In this document: piece by piece, positions 13,778 through 21,400 of the stretch
Layout of the letters: the number at the start of each line of letters is the position of its first letter
Position numbering within the stretch: position 1 is the first letter of the stretch
Origin: Syntrophomonadaceae bacterium
GTDB lineage: Bacteria > Bacillota > Dethiobacteria > PWVN01
Reading direction: 5' to 3'
DNA length: 22,188 nucleotides
Assembly (NCBI GenBank): GCA_003561835.1
Contig: PWVN01000036.1
Coordinates: forward strand, 1 to 22,188
The notes under the pieces: generated by a model
Seen by the model: the letters and a program-made list of their open reading frames with translations, nothing else
Database searches by the model: none
What the model was told of the DNA's origin: nothing
Made by a program: the position numbers and the translations under genes

Positions 13778-15450
13778 ATCTCTTCCCCCTCCAGGATCTG
13801 GCTTATGGGGCTGTTGGGGGGGACCATGGGATACACATTCTCCCCGGGGTCCACCCAGAAATCCATGAGGGCCGGGCCGGGGGTCTTCAGGGCTTCCTGC
13901 AGGACCCCGGAGACATCCGCCGGCTTCTCCGCCCGCCAGGCCGGTATGTCAAAGGCCGCCGCCAGCTTGAGAAAATCGGGGTTTTTGCTGAAGGTGGACT
14001 GGGCATACCGCTTCTCGTAAAAGAACTCCTGCCACTGGCGGACCATGCCCAGGCAGCTGTTGTTGATCAGAGCCACCTTGACAGGCAGCTTGTAGGTGGC
14101 CAGGGTGGCCAGTTCCTGCATGTTCATCTGAAAGCTGCCGTCCCCGGCAATGCAGAAGACGGTGGCGTCAGGGCAGCCCACCTGGGCCCCCAGGGCGGCG
14201 GGAAAGCCGAAGCCCATGGTCCCCAGGCCGCCGGAGGAAACCAGGCTCTGGGGCCGGTTGAACTTGTAATAAAGGGCTGTCCACATCTGGTGCTGGCCCA
14301 CCTCCGTGGCGATAATGGCCCGGCCTCCCGTCTGGCGGGAGATCTCCTCGATGACCGCCTGGGGTTTGATGTAGCGGGACGAGTTGCCGTATTTCAAGGG
14401 CCGCTCCCGGCGCCAGGCTTCCACCTGCTCCACCCAGGCCCGGGTGTTTCCTGCCGCAAAGCCTTTCAGGATGTCCTCGAGGACCAATTTCACATCCCCC
14501 ACGATGGGGATATCCACTTTGACGTTTTTACCGATCTCCGCCGGGTCGATATCGGCGTGAATGATGCGGGCCCGGGGGGCAAAGGCGCTGAGCTTGCCTG
14601 TCACCCGGTCGTCGAAGCGGGCCCCCACGGCAAAGATGACATCCGCTTCCTGCAGGGCATAGTTGGCATAGTAGGTGCCGTGCATGCCGGGCATCCCCAG
14701 GGAGAGGGGATGGTCTCCCGGCATGGCGCCCAGCCCCATCAGGCTGGTTACCACGGGGATCTGGCCTGTCTGGGCCAGCTCCCTGAGCTCCTCCGAAGCG
14801 CCGGCCGCCGCCACACCGCCACCGGCGAAGATGACGGGCTTTTCCGCCCGCCCCAGGGCCTTTACCGCCCGGTTGATCTGCCCCCGGTGGCCCGTATAGG
14901 TAGGGTTATAACCGGGGATGTGGATATCCCCGGGGTACTTGTATTCCAGTTCCGCCGCCTGCACATCCTTAGGCAGGTCGATGAGGACGGGCCCCCGGCG
15001 GCCCGTGGAGGCGATATAGAAGGCCTCCCGGATGACCCGGGGCAGCTCTTTCACATCCTTTACCAGGTAGTTGTGCTTGGTGATGGGCAGGGTGATGCCG
15101 GTAATATCGGCCTCCTGAAAGGCATCGGTGCCGATCATGCCCGTGGCAACCTGGCCGGTGAAGAGGACTAAGGGCACCGAATCCATGTAGGCATTGGCGA
15201 TGCCCGTAACCAGGTTGGTGGCCCCCGGCCCCGATGTGGCAATGACCACCCCCGGCCGCCCCGTTACCCGGGCATATCCGTCGGCGGCATGGACGGCCCC
15301 CTGCTCGTGACGGGTCAGGATGTGGTCGATACCGGCCCGGTGGACGCTGTCATACAGGGTCAGGACCGCCCCGCCGGGATAGCCGAAGATGACCTCCACT
15401 CCCTCTTTTTTTAACGATTCCAGGACGATGTCTCCTCCGTTAAGCTTCAT
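13774..15450 (-). CDS. ilvB: Acetolactate synthase large (catalytic) subunit
   Basis: This ThDP enzyme condenses two pyruvates, or pyruvate with 2-oxobutyrate. With the ATG at 15450 it has 558 residues. FGYPGGAVLTLYD and RHEQGAVHAADGYAR (catalytic E49) mark the N-terminal ThDP domain, IATSGPGATNL follows, and the Mg2+/ThDP motif GDGSFQMN...NN is at about 433-461. An in-frame ATG at 15480 lacks a ribosome site, whereas 15450 has GGGAGG six bases upstream. The start lies inside the last codons of ilvD (11-base overlap). FAD-type middle domain present. The pairing with ilvN makes it biosynthetic rather than the catabolic AlsS type. Confidence 0.97.
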   Translation of the reverse strand: MKLNGGDIVLESLKKEGVEVIFGYPGGAVLTLYDSVHRAGIDHILTRHEQGAVHAADGYARVTGRPGVVIATSGPGATNLVTGIANAYMDSVPLVLFTGQVATGMIGTDAFQEADITGITLPITKHNYLVKDVKELPRVIREAFYIASTGRRGPVLIDLPKDVQAAELEYKYPGDIHIPGYNPTYTGHRGQINRAVKALGRAEKPVIFAGGGVAAAGASEELRELAQTGQIPVVTSLMGLGAMPGDHPLSLGMPGMHGTYYANYALQEADVIFAVGARFDDRVTGKLSAFAPRARIIHADIDPAEIGKNVKVDIPIVGDVKLVLEDILKGFAAGNTRAWVEQVEAWRRERPLKYGNSSRYIKPQAVIEEISRQTGGRAIIATEVGQHQMWTALYYKFNRPQSLVSSGGLGTMGFGFPAALGAQVGCPDATVFCIAGDGSFQMNMQELATLATYKLPVKVALINNSCLGMVRQWQEFFYEKRYAQSTFSKNPDFLKLAAAFDIPAWRAEKPADVSGVLQEALKTPGPALMDFWVDPGENVYPMVPPNSPISQILEGEEI

Positions 15451-17122
15451 GAGGTTCCTCCCTGTTCTCCAATGTGGCACCTTCCCCGGCGGAAGAGACC
15501 CCCTGGCTGTACCGGTACAGGTACCCCGGAAGAATCTCCCTTCCGGGGTGGCACACCTTCTTAAGCCGTGCTGCCAGCTCTGCGGGGGGCACCTCCAGGG
15601 TCAGCCGGCGGCCGGGGATGTCCACGGAGATCAGATCCCCTTCCTCCACCGCCGCCAGGGGCCCGCCGCTTCGGGCTTCCGGGGAGATGTGCCCGATGGC
15701 GGCCCCCCGGGAGGCCCCGGAAAAGCGCCCGTCCGTCAAAAGGACCACGTCCCGGTCCAGGCCCATCCCCGCCAGCACGGCGGTGGGGCCCAGCATCTCC
15801 CGCATTCCCGGCCCCCCCCGGGGGCCTTCGTAGCGGATGACCACCACATCCCCCTTGCGGATCCGTCCTCCGGAAAGGGCAGCGCAGGCCTCCTCCTCGC
15901 TGTTGAAAACCCGGGCCGGACCTTTGGAGGTGAGCATCTCCGGCGCCACGGCGCCCCGCTTCACCACCGCCCCGGCCGGCGCCAGGTTCCCCCACAGGAT
16001 GGCGATGCCGCCCGTCTCGCTGTAAGGGTCCTGGTACCGGCGGATGATGCGGCCGTCCGCGCCGGGCAGGCCCGCCAGGTTCTCTTTCAGGGTCTTCCCC
16101 GTAACCGTCTTCACCGAAGGCTTGAGGAGTCCTGCCTGGAGGAGCTCCGCCATAACAGCCGGGATGCCCCCGGCCCGATGCAGATCCTCGATGCGGTCCC
16201 GCCCCGCCGGGCTCAGTTTGCACAGCTGGGGGGTTAAATCGCTGATGGCGTCGATGAGCTTCAAATCCAAAGTAATTCCCGCCTCCCGGGCGATGGCCGG
16301 CAGGTGGAGGACGGTGTTGGTGGAACACCCCAGGGCCATATCCACCGCCAGGGCATTCTTGAAAGCCGCGTCGGTCATGATCTGCCGGGGGGTCAGCCCC
16401 TGGCGCAGGAGTTCCATAACCTGCATGCCCGCCTCCTTGGCCAGTCGGATGCGCCGGGCGCTGATGGCCAAGACGGTGCCGTTCCCCGGCAGGCCCATCC
16501 CCAGGGCTTCTGTCATGCAGTTCATGGAATTGGCGGTAAACATCCCGGCACAGGAACCGCAGCCGGGGCAGGCCTCTTCCTCCAGGAGGGCCAATTCCTC
16601 CTCCGACATGCGGCCGGCCTGCACGGCGCCCACCGCTTCAAAAACATTGCTCAAATCCACGGGCTCCCCCTTGTAGGAACCCGCCAGCATGGGACCGCCG
16701 CTGATGACCAGGGCCGGCAGATCCAGCCGGGCCGCCGCCATCAGCATACCGGGCACAATCTTGTCGCAGTTGGTGACCAGGACCAGGGCATCGAAGGCGT
16801 GGGCCCGGGCCATGATCTCCACGCTGTCGGCGATGATTTCCCGGCTGGCCAGGGAATACTTCATGCCCGTGTGGTTCATGGCGATGCCGTCACAGACCCC
16901 GATGGTGGAAAACTCCACGGGGGTGCCGCCGGCCATGCGGATTCCGGCCTTGACGGCCTCGGCGATCCGGTCCAGGTGGATGTGGCCGGGGATGATCTCG
17001 TTGGCCGAGTTCACCACCCCTACCAGGGGCCGCTCCATTTCCTGCCGGGTGTACCCCATGGCCTTAAAGAGGGAGCGGTGGGGCGCCCGTTCAATCCCTT
17101 TCTTAACTGCATTGCTGCGCAT
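15440..17122 (-). CDS. ilvD: Dihydroxy-acid dehydratase
   Basis: IlvD dehydrates dihydroxy acids to the 2-oxo acids of valine and isoleucine. The 560-residue protein has the family blocks NEIIPGHIHLD, VTNCDKIVPGM (C119) and CPGCGSCAGMFTANSMN (C185, C188, C191). Where well-known [2Fe-2S] dehydratases have a cysteine (PCN) it has PGH, as in the oxygen-labile E. coli-like form, so a [4Fe-4S] cluster is my inference. The ATG at 17122 has GGAGGGGG upstream and overlaps ilvE by 20 bases. Its end overlaps ilvB by 11 bases. Confidence 0.97.
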   Translation of the reverse strand: MRSNAVKKGIERAPHRSLFKAMGYTRQEMERPLVGVVNSANEIIPGHIHLDRIAEAVKAGIRMAGGTPVEFSTIGVCDGIAMNHTGMKYSLASREIIADSVEIMARAHAFDALVLVTNCDKIVPGMLMAAARLDLPALVISGGPMLAGSYKGEPVDLSNVFEAVGAVQAGRMSEEELALLEEEACPGCGSCAGMFTANSMNCMTEALGMGLPGNGTVLAISARRIRLAKEAGMQVMELLRQGLTPRQIMTDAAFKNALAVDMALGCSTNTVLHLPAIAREAGITLDLKLIDAISDLTPQLCKLSPAGRDRIEDLHRAGGIPAVMAELLQAGLLKPSVKTVTGKTLKENLAGLPGADGRIIRRYQDPYSETGGIAILWGNLAPAGAVVKRGAVAPEMLTSKGPARVFNSEEEACAALSGGRIRKGDVVVIRYEGPRGGPGMREMLGPTAVLAGMGLDRDVVLLTDGRFSGASRGAAIGHISPEARSGGPLAAVEEGDLISVDIPGRRLTLEVPPAELAARLKKVCHPGREILPGYLYRYSQGVSSAGEGATLENREEPHEA

Positions 17123-18011
17123 ACCCTTCCCCCTCCCGGTATATTTCCTCCCCCGTATTCTGGGTGAGTATTTTGTAATCCTGCATCAACTGCCGGGTGA
17201 TGGGGCCCGGCTCCCCGCTGCCGATAAGCCGCTCATCCACCTTGACCACGGGGATAAGCTCGGCTGCCGTCCCCGTCAGGAAGCATTCCGTGGCCGTGTA
17301 AAGGTCGTGGCGGGTGAAGGGCTCCTCCCTGATGGCATAGCCCCGTTTTTCCGCCAGTTCCAGGACGGTCCGGCGGGTAATCCCCTCCAGGATCCCCAGG
17401 TAGGCGGGCGGCGTGATGAGCTTCCCCCGGCGGACGATAAAGATATTATCCCCGGATCCTTCCGTGATGTACCCTTCCCGGTTCATCATGATGGCCTCCA
17501 GGACCCCGGCCCGGTTAGCCTCCATCCGCACCATAATGTTGTTCAAATAGTTCATGGACTTGACCTTGGGGTCCAGGGCATCGGGAATGTTGCGCCGGGT
17601 GGCCACCGTCACCACATCCAGCCCTTTCTCGTAGAGCTCCCGGGGAAAGAGGGAGATCTTGCTGACAATGATGATGAGGCAGGGCGCTTTGCAGGGAACG
17701 GGGTTTAATCCCAGGTCACCCCGCCCCCGGGTGACCATGTGGCGGATGTAGCCGTCCCTCAGGTTGTTCCGCCGCAGGGTTTCCAGGGTCACCTCCAGCA
17801 GTTCTTCCAGGTCCAGGGGAATCTCCAGCAGGATGCTTTTGGCCGATTCGTAGAGCCTCTCCAGGTGCTCCCGGAGCTTGAAGACCCGGCCGTTGTAGCT
17901 GCGGATGCCTTCGAAGACCCCGTCCCCGTAAAGGACGCCATGGTCAAAGACGGATATCTTTGCCTCTTCTTCCGGAACAAACTCCCCGTTCACATAGACG
18001 ATCAGACTCAT
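17103..18011 (-). CDS. ilvE: Branched-chain amino acid aminotransferase
   Basis: This class IV PLP aminotransferase transfers the amino group of glutamate to 2-oxo acids to give valine, isoleucine and leucine. The 302 residues include VFDHGVLYGDGVFEGIR (21-37), the PLP-lysine segment KSMNYLNNIM (K151) and EGYITEGSGDNIFIV. D-amino acid and aminodeoxychorismate enzymes share this fold; the operon context and VFEGIR motif favour IlvE. It is the first gene after the T-box leader, with AGGAGG seven bases before the ATG. That it is placed first, ahead of ilvD-ilvB-ilvN-ilvC, differs from the Bacillus order, where ilvB leads. Confidence 0.95.
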   Translation of the reverse strand: MSLIVYVNGEFVPEEEAKISVFDHGVLYGDGVFEGIRSYNGRVFKLREHLERLYESAKSILLEIPLDLEELLEVTLETLRRNNLRDGYIRHMVTRGRGDLGLNPVPCKAPCLIIIVSKISLFPRELYEKGLDVVTVATRRNIPDALDPKVKSMNYLNNIMVRMEANRAGVLEAIMMNREGYITEGSGDNIFIVRRGKLITPPAYLGILEGITRRTVLELAEKRGYAIREEPFTRHDLYTATECFLTGTAAELIPVVKVDERLIGSGEPGPITRQLMQDYKILTQNTGEEIYREGEGYAQQCS

Positions 18012-18050
18012 AAAAATGCCTCCTCATATTTAAAAATCATGGCGGGTAAC

Positions 18051-18086
18051 AAAAAATCCCCTCCCCCCTGCAAGGGGCGAAAGGAT
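18051..18086 (-). terminator. T-box-controlled intrinsic terminator of the ilv leader
   Basis: On the minus strand ATCCTTTCGCCCCT pairs with AGGGGGGAGGGGAT across a TGC loop (14 positions with two G-U pairs and one mismatch). TTTTTT follows at 18056-18051. Its 5' arm overlaps the antiterminator, as in transcriptional T-boxes. Confidence 0.88.
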
Positions 18087-18300
18087 CTCTTTCGCGGTAC
18101 CACCCTTTTTTGTACCCTGTACAGGGTACCTTAAGCAGCTTTGAAAACTGCTGCCCGTAACGAAGGCACCGTCCACGCCTACGGCCCTCGGCCTTTCAGC
18201 GGGAAACTCCGGGGTGACCTTGGGGACGATTCCCTGCCGGTTTTCAGCGGCCACCGGCTCTCTGTTTAGAAGAATCCTCCTTACTTTCCCCTTCATGGTC
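18051..18300 (-). promoter_or_regulatory. T-box leader for the ilv-leu operon, specifier read as GUC (Val)
   Basis: The core T-box AGGGTGGTACCGCG is at 18106-18093. It gives an antiterminator with AAGGG/CCCTT, a seven-base bulge TGGTACC and GCGAAAG/CTTTCGC. The bulge TGGT would pair with a tRNA 3' end having A73. A perfect 18-base palindrome at 18112-18129 is a candidate stem III. Stem I runs from about GGGAAA (18290-18285) to TTTCCC (18206-18201), with the distal AGAGAGCCGGTGG...AAAACCGG hairpin. In the specifier region, AAG-GTC-ACC-CCG-GAG aligns to the usual specifier-ACC-NNN-GAG pattern, placing GTC at 18218-18216. The uncharged tRNA-Val would stabilise the antiterminator and turn on valine synthesis. 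The T-box call is firm; the specifier identity is moderately sure. Confidence 0.93.
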
Positions 18301-18325
18301 TTTTGCAACTGTAAAATTGCTTATA

Positions 18326-18354
18326 ATTATACTGAAGGCGCCCCCGTTTGTCAA
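18326..18354 (-). promoter_or_regulatory. Perfect-consensus promoter of the ilv-leu operon
   Basis: On the minus strand TTGACA (18354-18349), a 17-base spacer and TATAAT (18331-18326) match sigma-A consensus at all 12 positions. Transcription would start near 18319, just before the T-box. Strong initiation with control by attenuation is the expected logic. Confidence 0.92.
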
Positions 18355-18355
18355 T

Positions 18356-18389
18356 AAAAAATTCGGCGCCGTAGGGCGCCGAATTTTAA
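18356..18389. terminator. Intrinsic terminator after the carboxyltransferase gene
   Basis: ATTCGGCGCC (18361-18370), loop GTAG and GGCGCCGAAT (18375-18384) form a 10-bp perfect stem, extended by A/T pairs. On the minus strand it is followed by TTTTTT ending two bases from the ilv -35, so it insulates the ilv promoter from upstream transcription. It also has a TTTT on the plus side. Confidence 0.88.
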
Positions 18390-18434
18390 CATAATTTTAC
18401 ACGCAATTTTGCATGCAGGTTTATCCACAATTTT
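18382..18434. repeat. AATTTT repeat cluster with a consensus DnaA box
   Basis: AATTTT occurs on the plus strand at 18382, 18393, 18405 and 18429, spaced 11, 12 and 24 bases, near helical-turn periodicity. A perfect DnaA 9-mer TTATCCACA is at 18421-18429. The cluster lies between the carboxyltransferase gene and its terminator, upstream of the ilv promoter. No recognised repeat family. The rest of the 483-base gap 18012-18494 is taken up by the T-box leader, promoter and terminators; 18435-18494 shows nothing assignable. Confidence 0.4.
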
Positions 18435-18494
18435 AACCGGGTTCTTGAGCCTGCCTGCAACATGTTTATTGCACTCCCGGGAAGGCCGCCGGCC

Positions 18495-19982
18495 TCAGGC
18501 AGGGTAGGCGGTGATGCCCCGGTCTTCATCCTTGATGATGAGGTCTAAATCCAGGGCGTAAAGCTTCTGCAGTTGGTGCTCCTTCGGCGCCCGGGGTTCC
18601 TCCTTGGCCCTGGGCCCGTTGGCCTCCAGGTCCAGGGGGGGCTCCAGGCCGGAACGTCGCCGGAAAAAGGCCTGGGCCACCTGGGGAAAGAGGACGTAGG
18701 AGAGCAGGTCCTCTTCCTTTTCCAGCATATCCCCCAGCTCCTCCCGGGCCATCTCCAGTTGGGGCGGCAGGAGGTCCGCCGGGCGGGCGGAGATGGGCCC
18801 TTCCTGTCCCAGGATCTTGCCCCGCAGGTCTTCGTTGACGGGGCCCGGGGGCCGGCCGTACTGGCCCCGGAGGTAGTTTTTCACCTCGCTGGAGACCATC
18901 TTGTAGCGCTCCTTCAGCATCACGTTGAAGACGGCCTGGGTCCCCACGATCTGGCTGGTGGGGGTCACCAGGGGGGGGTACCCCAGTTCTTCCCGGACCC
19001 GAGGCACCTCCTGCAGCACTTCCCCCAGCAGGTGGGAGGCCTTCTGCCCCTCCAGTTGAGAGGCCAGGTTGGAAATCATCCCTCCGGGAATCTGGTAGCT
19101 CAAGACGTTGGTATCCACCCCCATGGCCACTTCCAGGGGGATGTGGTAGTTCTTCCGCACCCCTTTGAAGAACTCGCTGACTTCACTGAGGAGTTCCTGG
19201 TCCAGGCCCGTATCGTAGGGGGTCCCCCGCAGGGCTGCCACCAGAGTGTCCGTGGGGGGTTGGGAGGTCCCCAGGGCCAGGGAGGCCGTGGCGGTATCGA
19301 TGACATCGGCCCCCGCCTCGATGGCCTTTAAGTAGGCCATGGAGGCCATGCCGCTGGTGTAGTGGCAGTGGAGCTGCACGGGGATCTTGATCTTCTCCTT
19401 CATCTTCGTCACCAGTTCCTTCGCATCGTAGGGGGAGATGAGGCCGGCCATGTCCTTGATGCAGACGGACTGGGCCCCCATTCCCTCAAGCTTCACCGCC
19501 ATGTCCACGAAGTAATCGATGTTGTGGACGGGGCTGATGGTGTAGCTCAGGGTCCCCTGGGCATGGGCCCCCTCCTGCAAGACGGCTTCCAGGGCCGCCT
19601 CCATGTTGCGGGTGTCGTTTAAGGCATCAAAGATCCGGATGATATCGATGCCCCCCGCCACCGCCCGCTTGACGAACTCCTTGACCACGTCGTCGGCATA
19701 GTGGCGGTACCCCACCAGGTTCTGCCCCCTCAGGAGCATCTGGAGCTTGGTCTTTTTAAAAACCTTTTTCAGGGTCCACAGCCGCTCCCAGGGGTCCTCG
19801 TCCAGGAAGCGCATGCAGGTGTCAAAGGTGGCGCCGCCCCAGACCTCCAGGGAATGGTAGCCCACCGCCTCCATCTTCTCCAGGATATCCACCATGTCGC
19901 CAATGCGCATGCGGGTAGCCATCAGGGACTGGTGGGCATCCCTCAGGGTGGTATCGGTAATCTTGACGGGCCTTGCTGTCAT
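18495..19982 (-). CDS. oadA: Biotin-dependent carboxyltransferase subunit (OadA/PycB type), no biotin domain
   Basis: A TIM-barrel carboxyltransferase that moves CO2 between carboxybiotin and pyruvate. The 495-residue protein has DTTLRDAHQSL (metal ligand D15, Q18), the carboxylated lysine in CIKDMAGL (K176), metal ligands in HCHYTSGMA (H205, H207), and the VTPTSQIVGTQAVFNV conserved carboxylase domain. It ends about 20 residues after KLYALDLDLI with no MKM biotinyl motif, so the carrier must be a separate protein, as in two-subunit pyruvate carboxylase, the oxaloacetate decarboxylase alpha family, or 5S transcarboxylase. ATG 19982 has GGAGGA six bases upstream; ATG at 19988 sits on that site, and the frame's ATG at 20024 lies at the promoter's expected start point. 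No carrier, biotin carboxylase or membrane decarboxylase gene is adjacent, so direction of reaction is open. Confidence 0.92.
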   Translation of the reverse strand: MTARPVKITDTTLRDAHQSLMATRMRIGDMVDILEKMEAVGYHSLEVWGGATFDTCMRFLDEDPWERLWTLKKVFKKTKLQMLLRGQNLVGYRHYADDVVKEFVKRAVAGGIDIIRIFDALNDTRNMEAALEAVLQEGAHAQGTLSYTISPVHNIDYFVDMAVKLEGMGAQSVCIKDMAGLISPYDAKELVTKMKEKIKIPVQLHCHYTSGMASMAYLKAIEAGADVIDTATASLALGTSQPPTDTLVAALRGTPYDTGLDQELLSEVSEFFKGVRKNYHIPLEVAMGVDTNVLSYQIPGGMISNLASQLEGQKASHLLGEVLQEVPRVREELGYPPLVTPTSQIVGTQAVFNVMLKERYKMVSSEVKNYLRGQYGRPPGPVNEDLRGKILGQEGPISARPADLLPPQLEMAREELGDMLEKEEDLLSYVLFPQVAQAFFRRRSGLEPPLDLEANGPRAKEEPRAPKEHQLQKLYALDLDLIIKDEDRGITAYPA

Positions 19983-20026
19983 GTTCATTCCTCCATCCGG
20001 GTTAATTCCTGCTGTCCCTATCATTT

Positions 20027-20057
20027 ATTATACCCTCAAAGGGCCCTCATGTGTCAA
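20027..20057 (-). promoter_or_regulatory. Promoter of the carboxyltransferase gene
   Basis: On the minus strand TTGACA (20057-20052) and TATAAT (20032-20027) are both perfect but 19 bases apart, longer than the optimal 17. The -35 overlaps the stop codon of the upstream flavoprotein gene. The spacer contains AGGGCCCT. Confidence 0.65.
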
Positions 20058-21394
20058 CGGCGGGAATAAAGGGCCGCCTCCCGGCCCACCTGCCTGCCCA
20101 TGACCAGGGCTTCCGTCAGGGGAAGTCCTGGATACATTCCCGCGCCCAGGAGGCTGCCTGCCGCCTCCCCCAGGGCATAGAGGCCGGGCAGCGGCCCCAG
20201 GGGGCCCAGAACCCGCCCCCGGCCGTCGGTGGCCAGACCCCCCAGGCTGTACAGGCATTCCGCCACCACCCGGCCCAGGGCATAGGGAAGGGGCAGCCGG
20301 TCCAGGATGCCTTCCAGGCGGTCCCGGGATATCCCGGTGAACTCCTGCAGCTCCCCCGGGCTGCCCGCATAACCCAGGTTGGAGAGCCCGGGCGCCTGGC
20401 CGGCCGGGTAGACGAGAAAGAGCTCCCCCCCCTCCTCCAGCAGCAAATCCAGAAAAGCCTTCTCCCCCGCCGACAAGGCCTCTTCGACCCGGGCTGTGAT
20501 CTCTGTCCCGTCCCCGGCCAGCCAGGCGCCCCGGGGCGTGTCCGGAATATCTCCGATTTCCAGGAGGATTTCGGGAGGATACAGGTAAGGGGCCGCATAA
20601 ACCCCTTCCGGGTTGGCCAGGCGCCCCCTGAGGGGCCGGGTCAAGTCATAGGCCAGCCCGGTAATGCCCGTCTGCCGGACCCTGAGGGGCAGGGCAGCCA
20701 GTTCGGGGCTGTGGTGTTCCATAAATTCTTTGTGACCCAGGTAGCCTCCCGGGGCCAAAACCACCGCCCGGGCCGTTACGTTATGCTCCCGCCCCTGGCC
20801 GTCCCGGTAGAACAGGCCTTCCACCTCCCCCGAGGCGGACATCTGGATTTCCAGGGGTTTCCCGGAGGAAACCCGGCCCGCCAGCCGGGGGTACAGCACA
20901 TCCCCCAGGGCAGCCTGAAGGGCCTTAGGGTTTCTGAAAAAAGGTGCATCTATGTGGTGCCGGTCGGCCTGGGGGGAGGGAAGAGGAAGCCCCGTCTCCC
21001 GCCTCAACCATTCCAGGGTATCCCGGCCCTGAGACAGGAGGTTGGTCAAAAGTCCTCGCTGAAGCCCAGGGGAGGCTTTCTCAACGGCCTCCAGCAGCTG
21101 CCCGTTGGCCTCCGGGGCCCCTTCCTCTTCCTCCGGAAGGTAGGCCACAAACCGGCCCCCCAGGGGTGGGGGCAGTTGGTCCTCGAGGCTTGGGTCGTCC
21201 AGGAGAAGGACTTCCGCTCCCAGAAGGGCGGCCTGGAGGGCCGCCGTCAGGGCGGGCAGGCCGCTGCCCACCACCACCATATCCACGCTGGCAGGAAGTT
21301 CTTCCCCGGGCGCCTCGGGAGACAGGGTCCTAGAAACCGCCGCCGTAAAGACCAGGAGGAGAAGAAGCCCCGTCAGCACAAACCTTCCTTTCAC
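20054..21394 (-). CDS. Exported or membrane-anchored FAD-binding protein, fumarate reductase flavoprotein-like
   Basis: The 446 residues open with a hydrophobic segment (about 5-22) consistent with a signal peptide or anchor, without a lipobox or obvious Tat twin arginine. The FAD dinucleotide motif is VVVGSGLPALTAA (40-52), and the C-terminal FAD-contact region is GLYALGEAAGSLLGAGMYPG...LTEALVMGRQVG, typical of the FAD_binding_2 family. The family's active-site positions are altered: the His of the HTMGG-like motif is Tyr/Ser (LYSLGG), and the Arg of GANRLGG-like motif is missing (GAGMYPG). It may not reduce fumarate, or may be a diverged enzyme. The GTG start at 21394 has AAGGAGG upstream, six bases after the gyrA stop, suggesting co-transcription with gyrA. 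Start and function are less sure than the fold. Confidence 0.75.
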   Translation of the reverse strand: MKGRFVLTGLLLLLVFTAAVSRTLSPEAPGEELPASVDMVVVGSGLPALTAALQAALLGAEVLLLDDPSLEDQLPPPLGGRFVAYLPEEEEGAPEANGQLLEAVEKASPGLQRGLLTNLLSQGRDTLEWLRRETGLPLPSPQADRHHIDAPFFRNPKALQAALGDVLYPRLAGRVSSGKPLEIQMSASGEVEGLFYRDGQGREHNVTARAVVLAPGGYLGHKEFMEHHSPELAALPLRVRQTGITGLAYDLTRPLRGRLANPEGVYAAPYLYPPEILLEIGDIPDTPRGAWLAGDGTEITARVEEALSAGEKAFLDLLLEEGGELFLVYPAGQAPGLSNLGYAGSPGELQEFTGISRDRLEGILDRLPLPYALGRVVAECLYSLGGLATDGRGRVLGPLGPLPGLYALGEAAGSLLGAGMYPGLPLTEALVMGRQVGREAALYSRR

Positions 21395-21400
21395 CGTGTC

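Noticed and set aside
18112..18129. The 18-base palindrome as an independent operator
   Set aside because: It lies inside the T-box leader where stem III is expected, so an RNA hairpin explains it better.
18382..18410. CodY-type operator in the AATTTT repeats
   Set aside because: The repeats do not form the AATTTTCNGAAAATT palindrome; the halves needed are absent.
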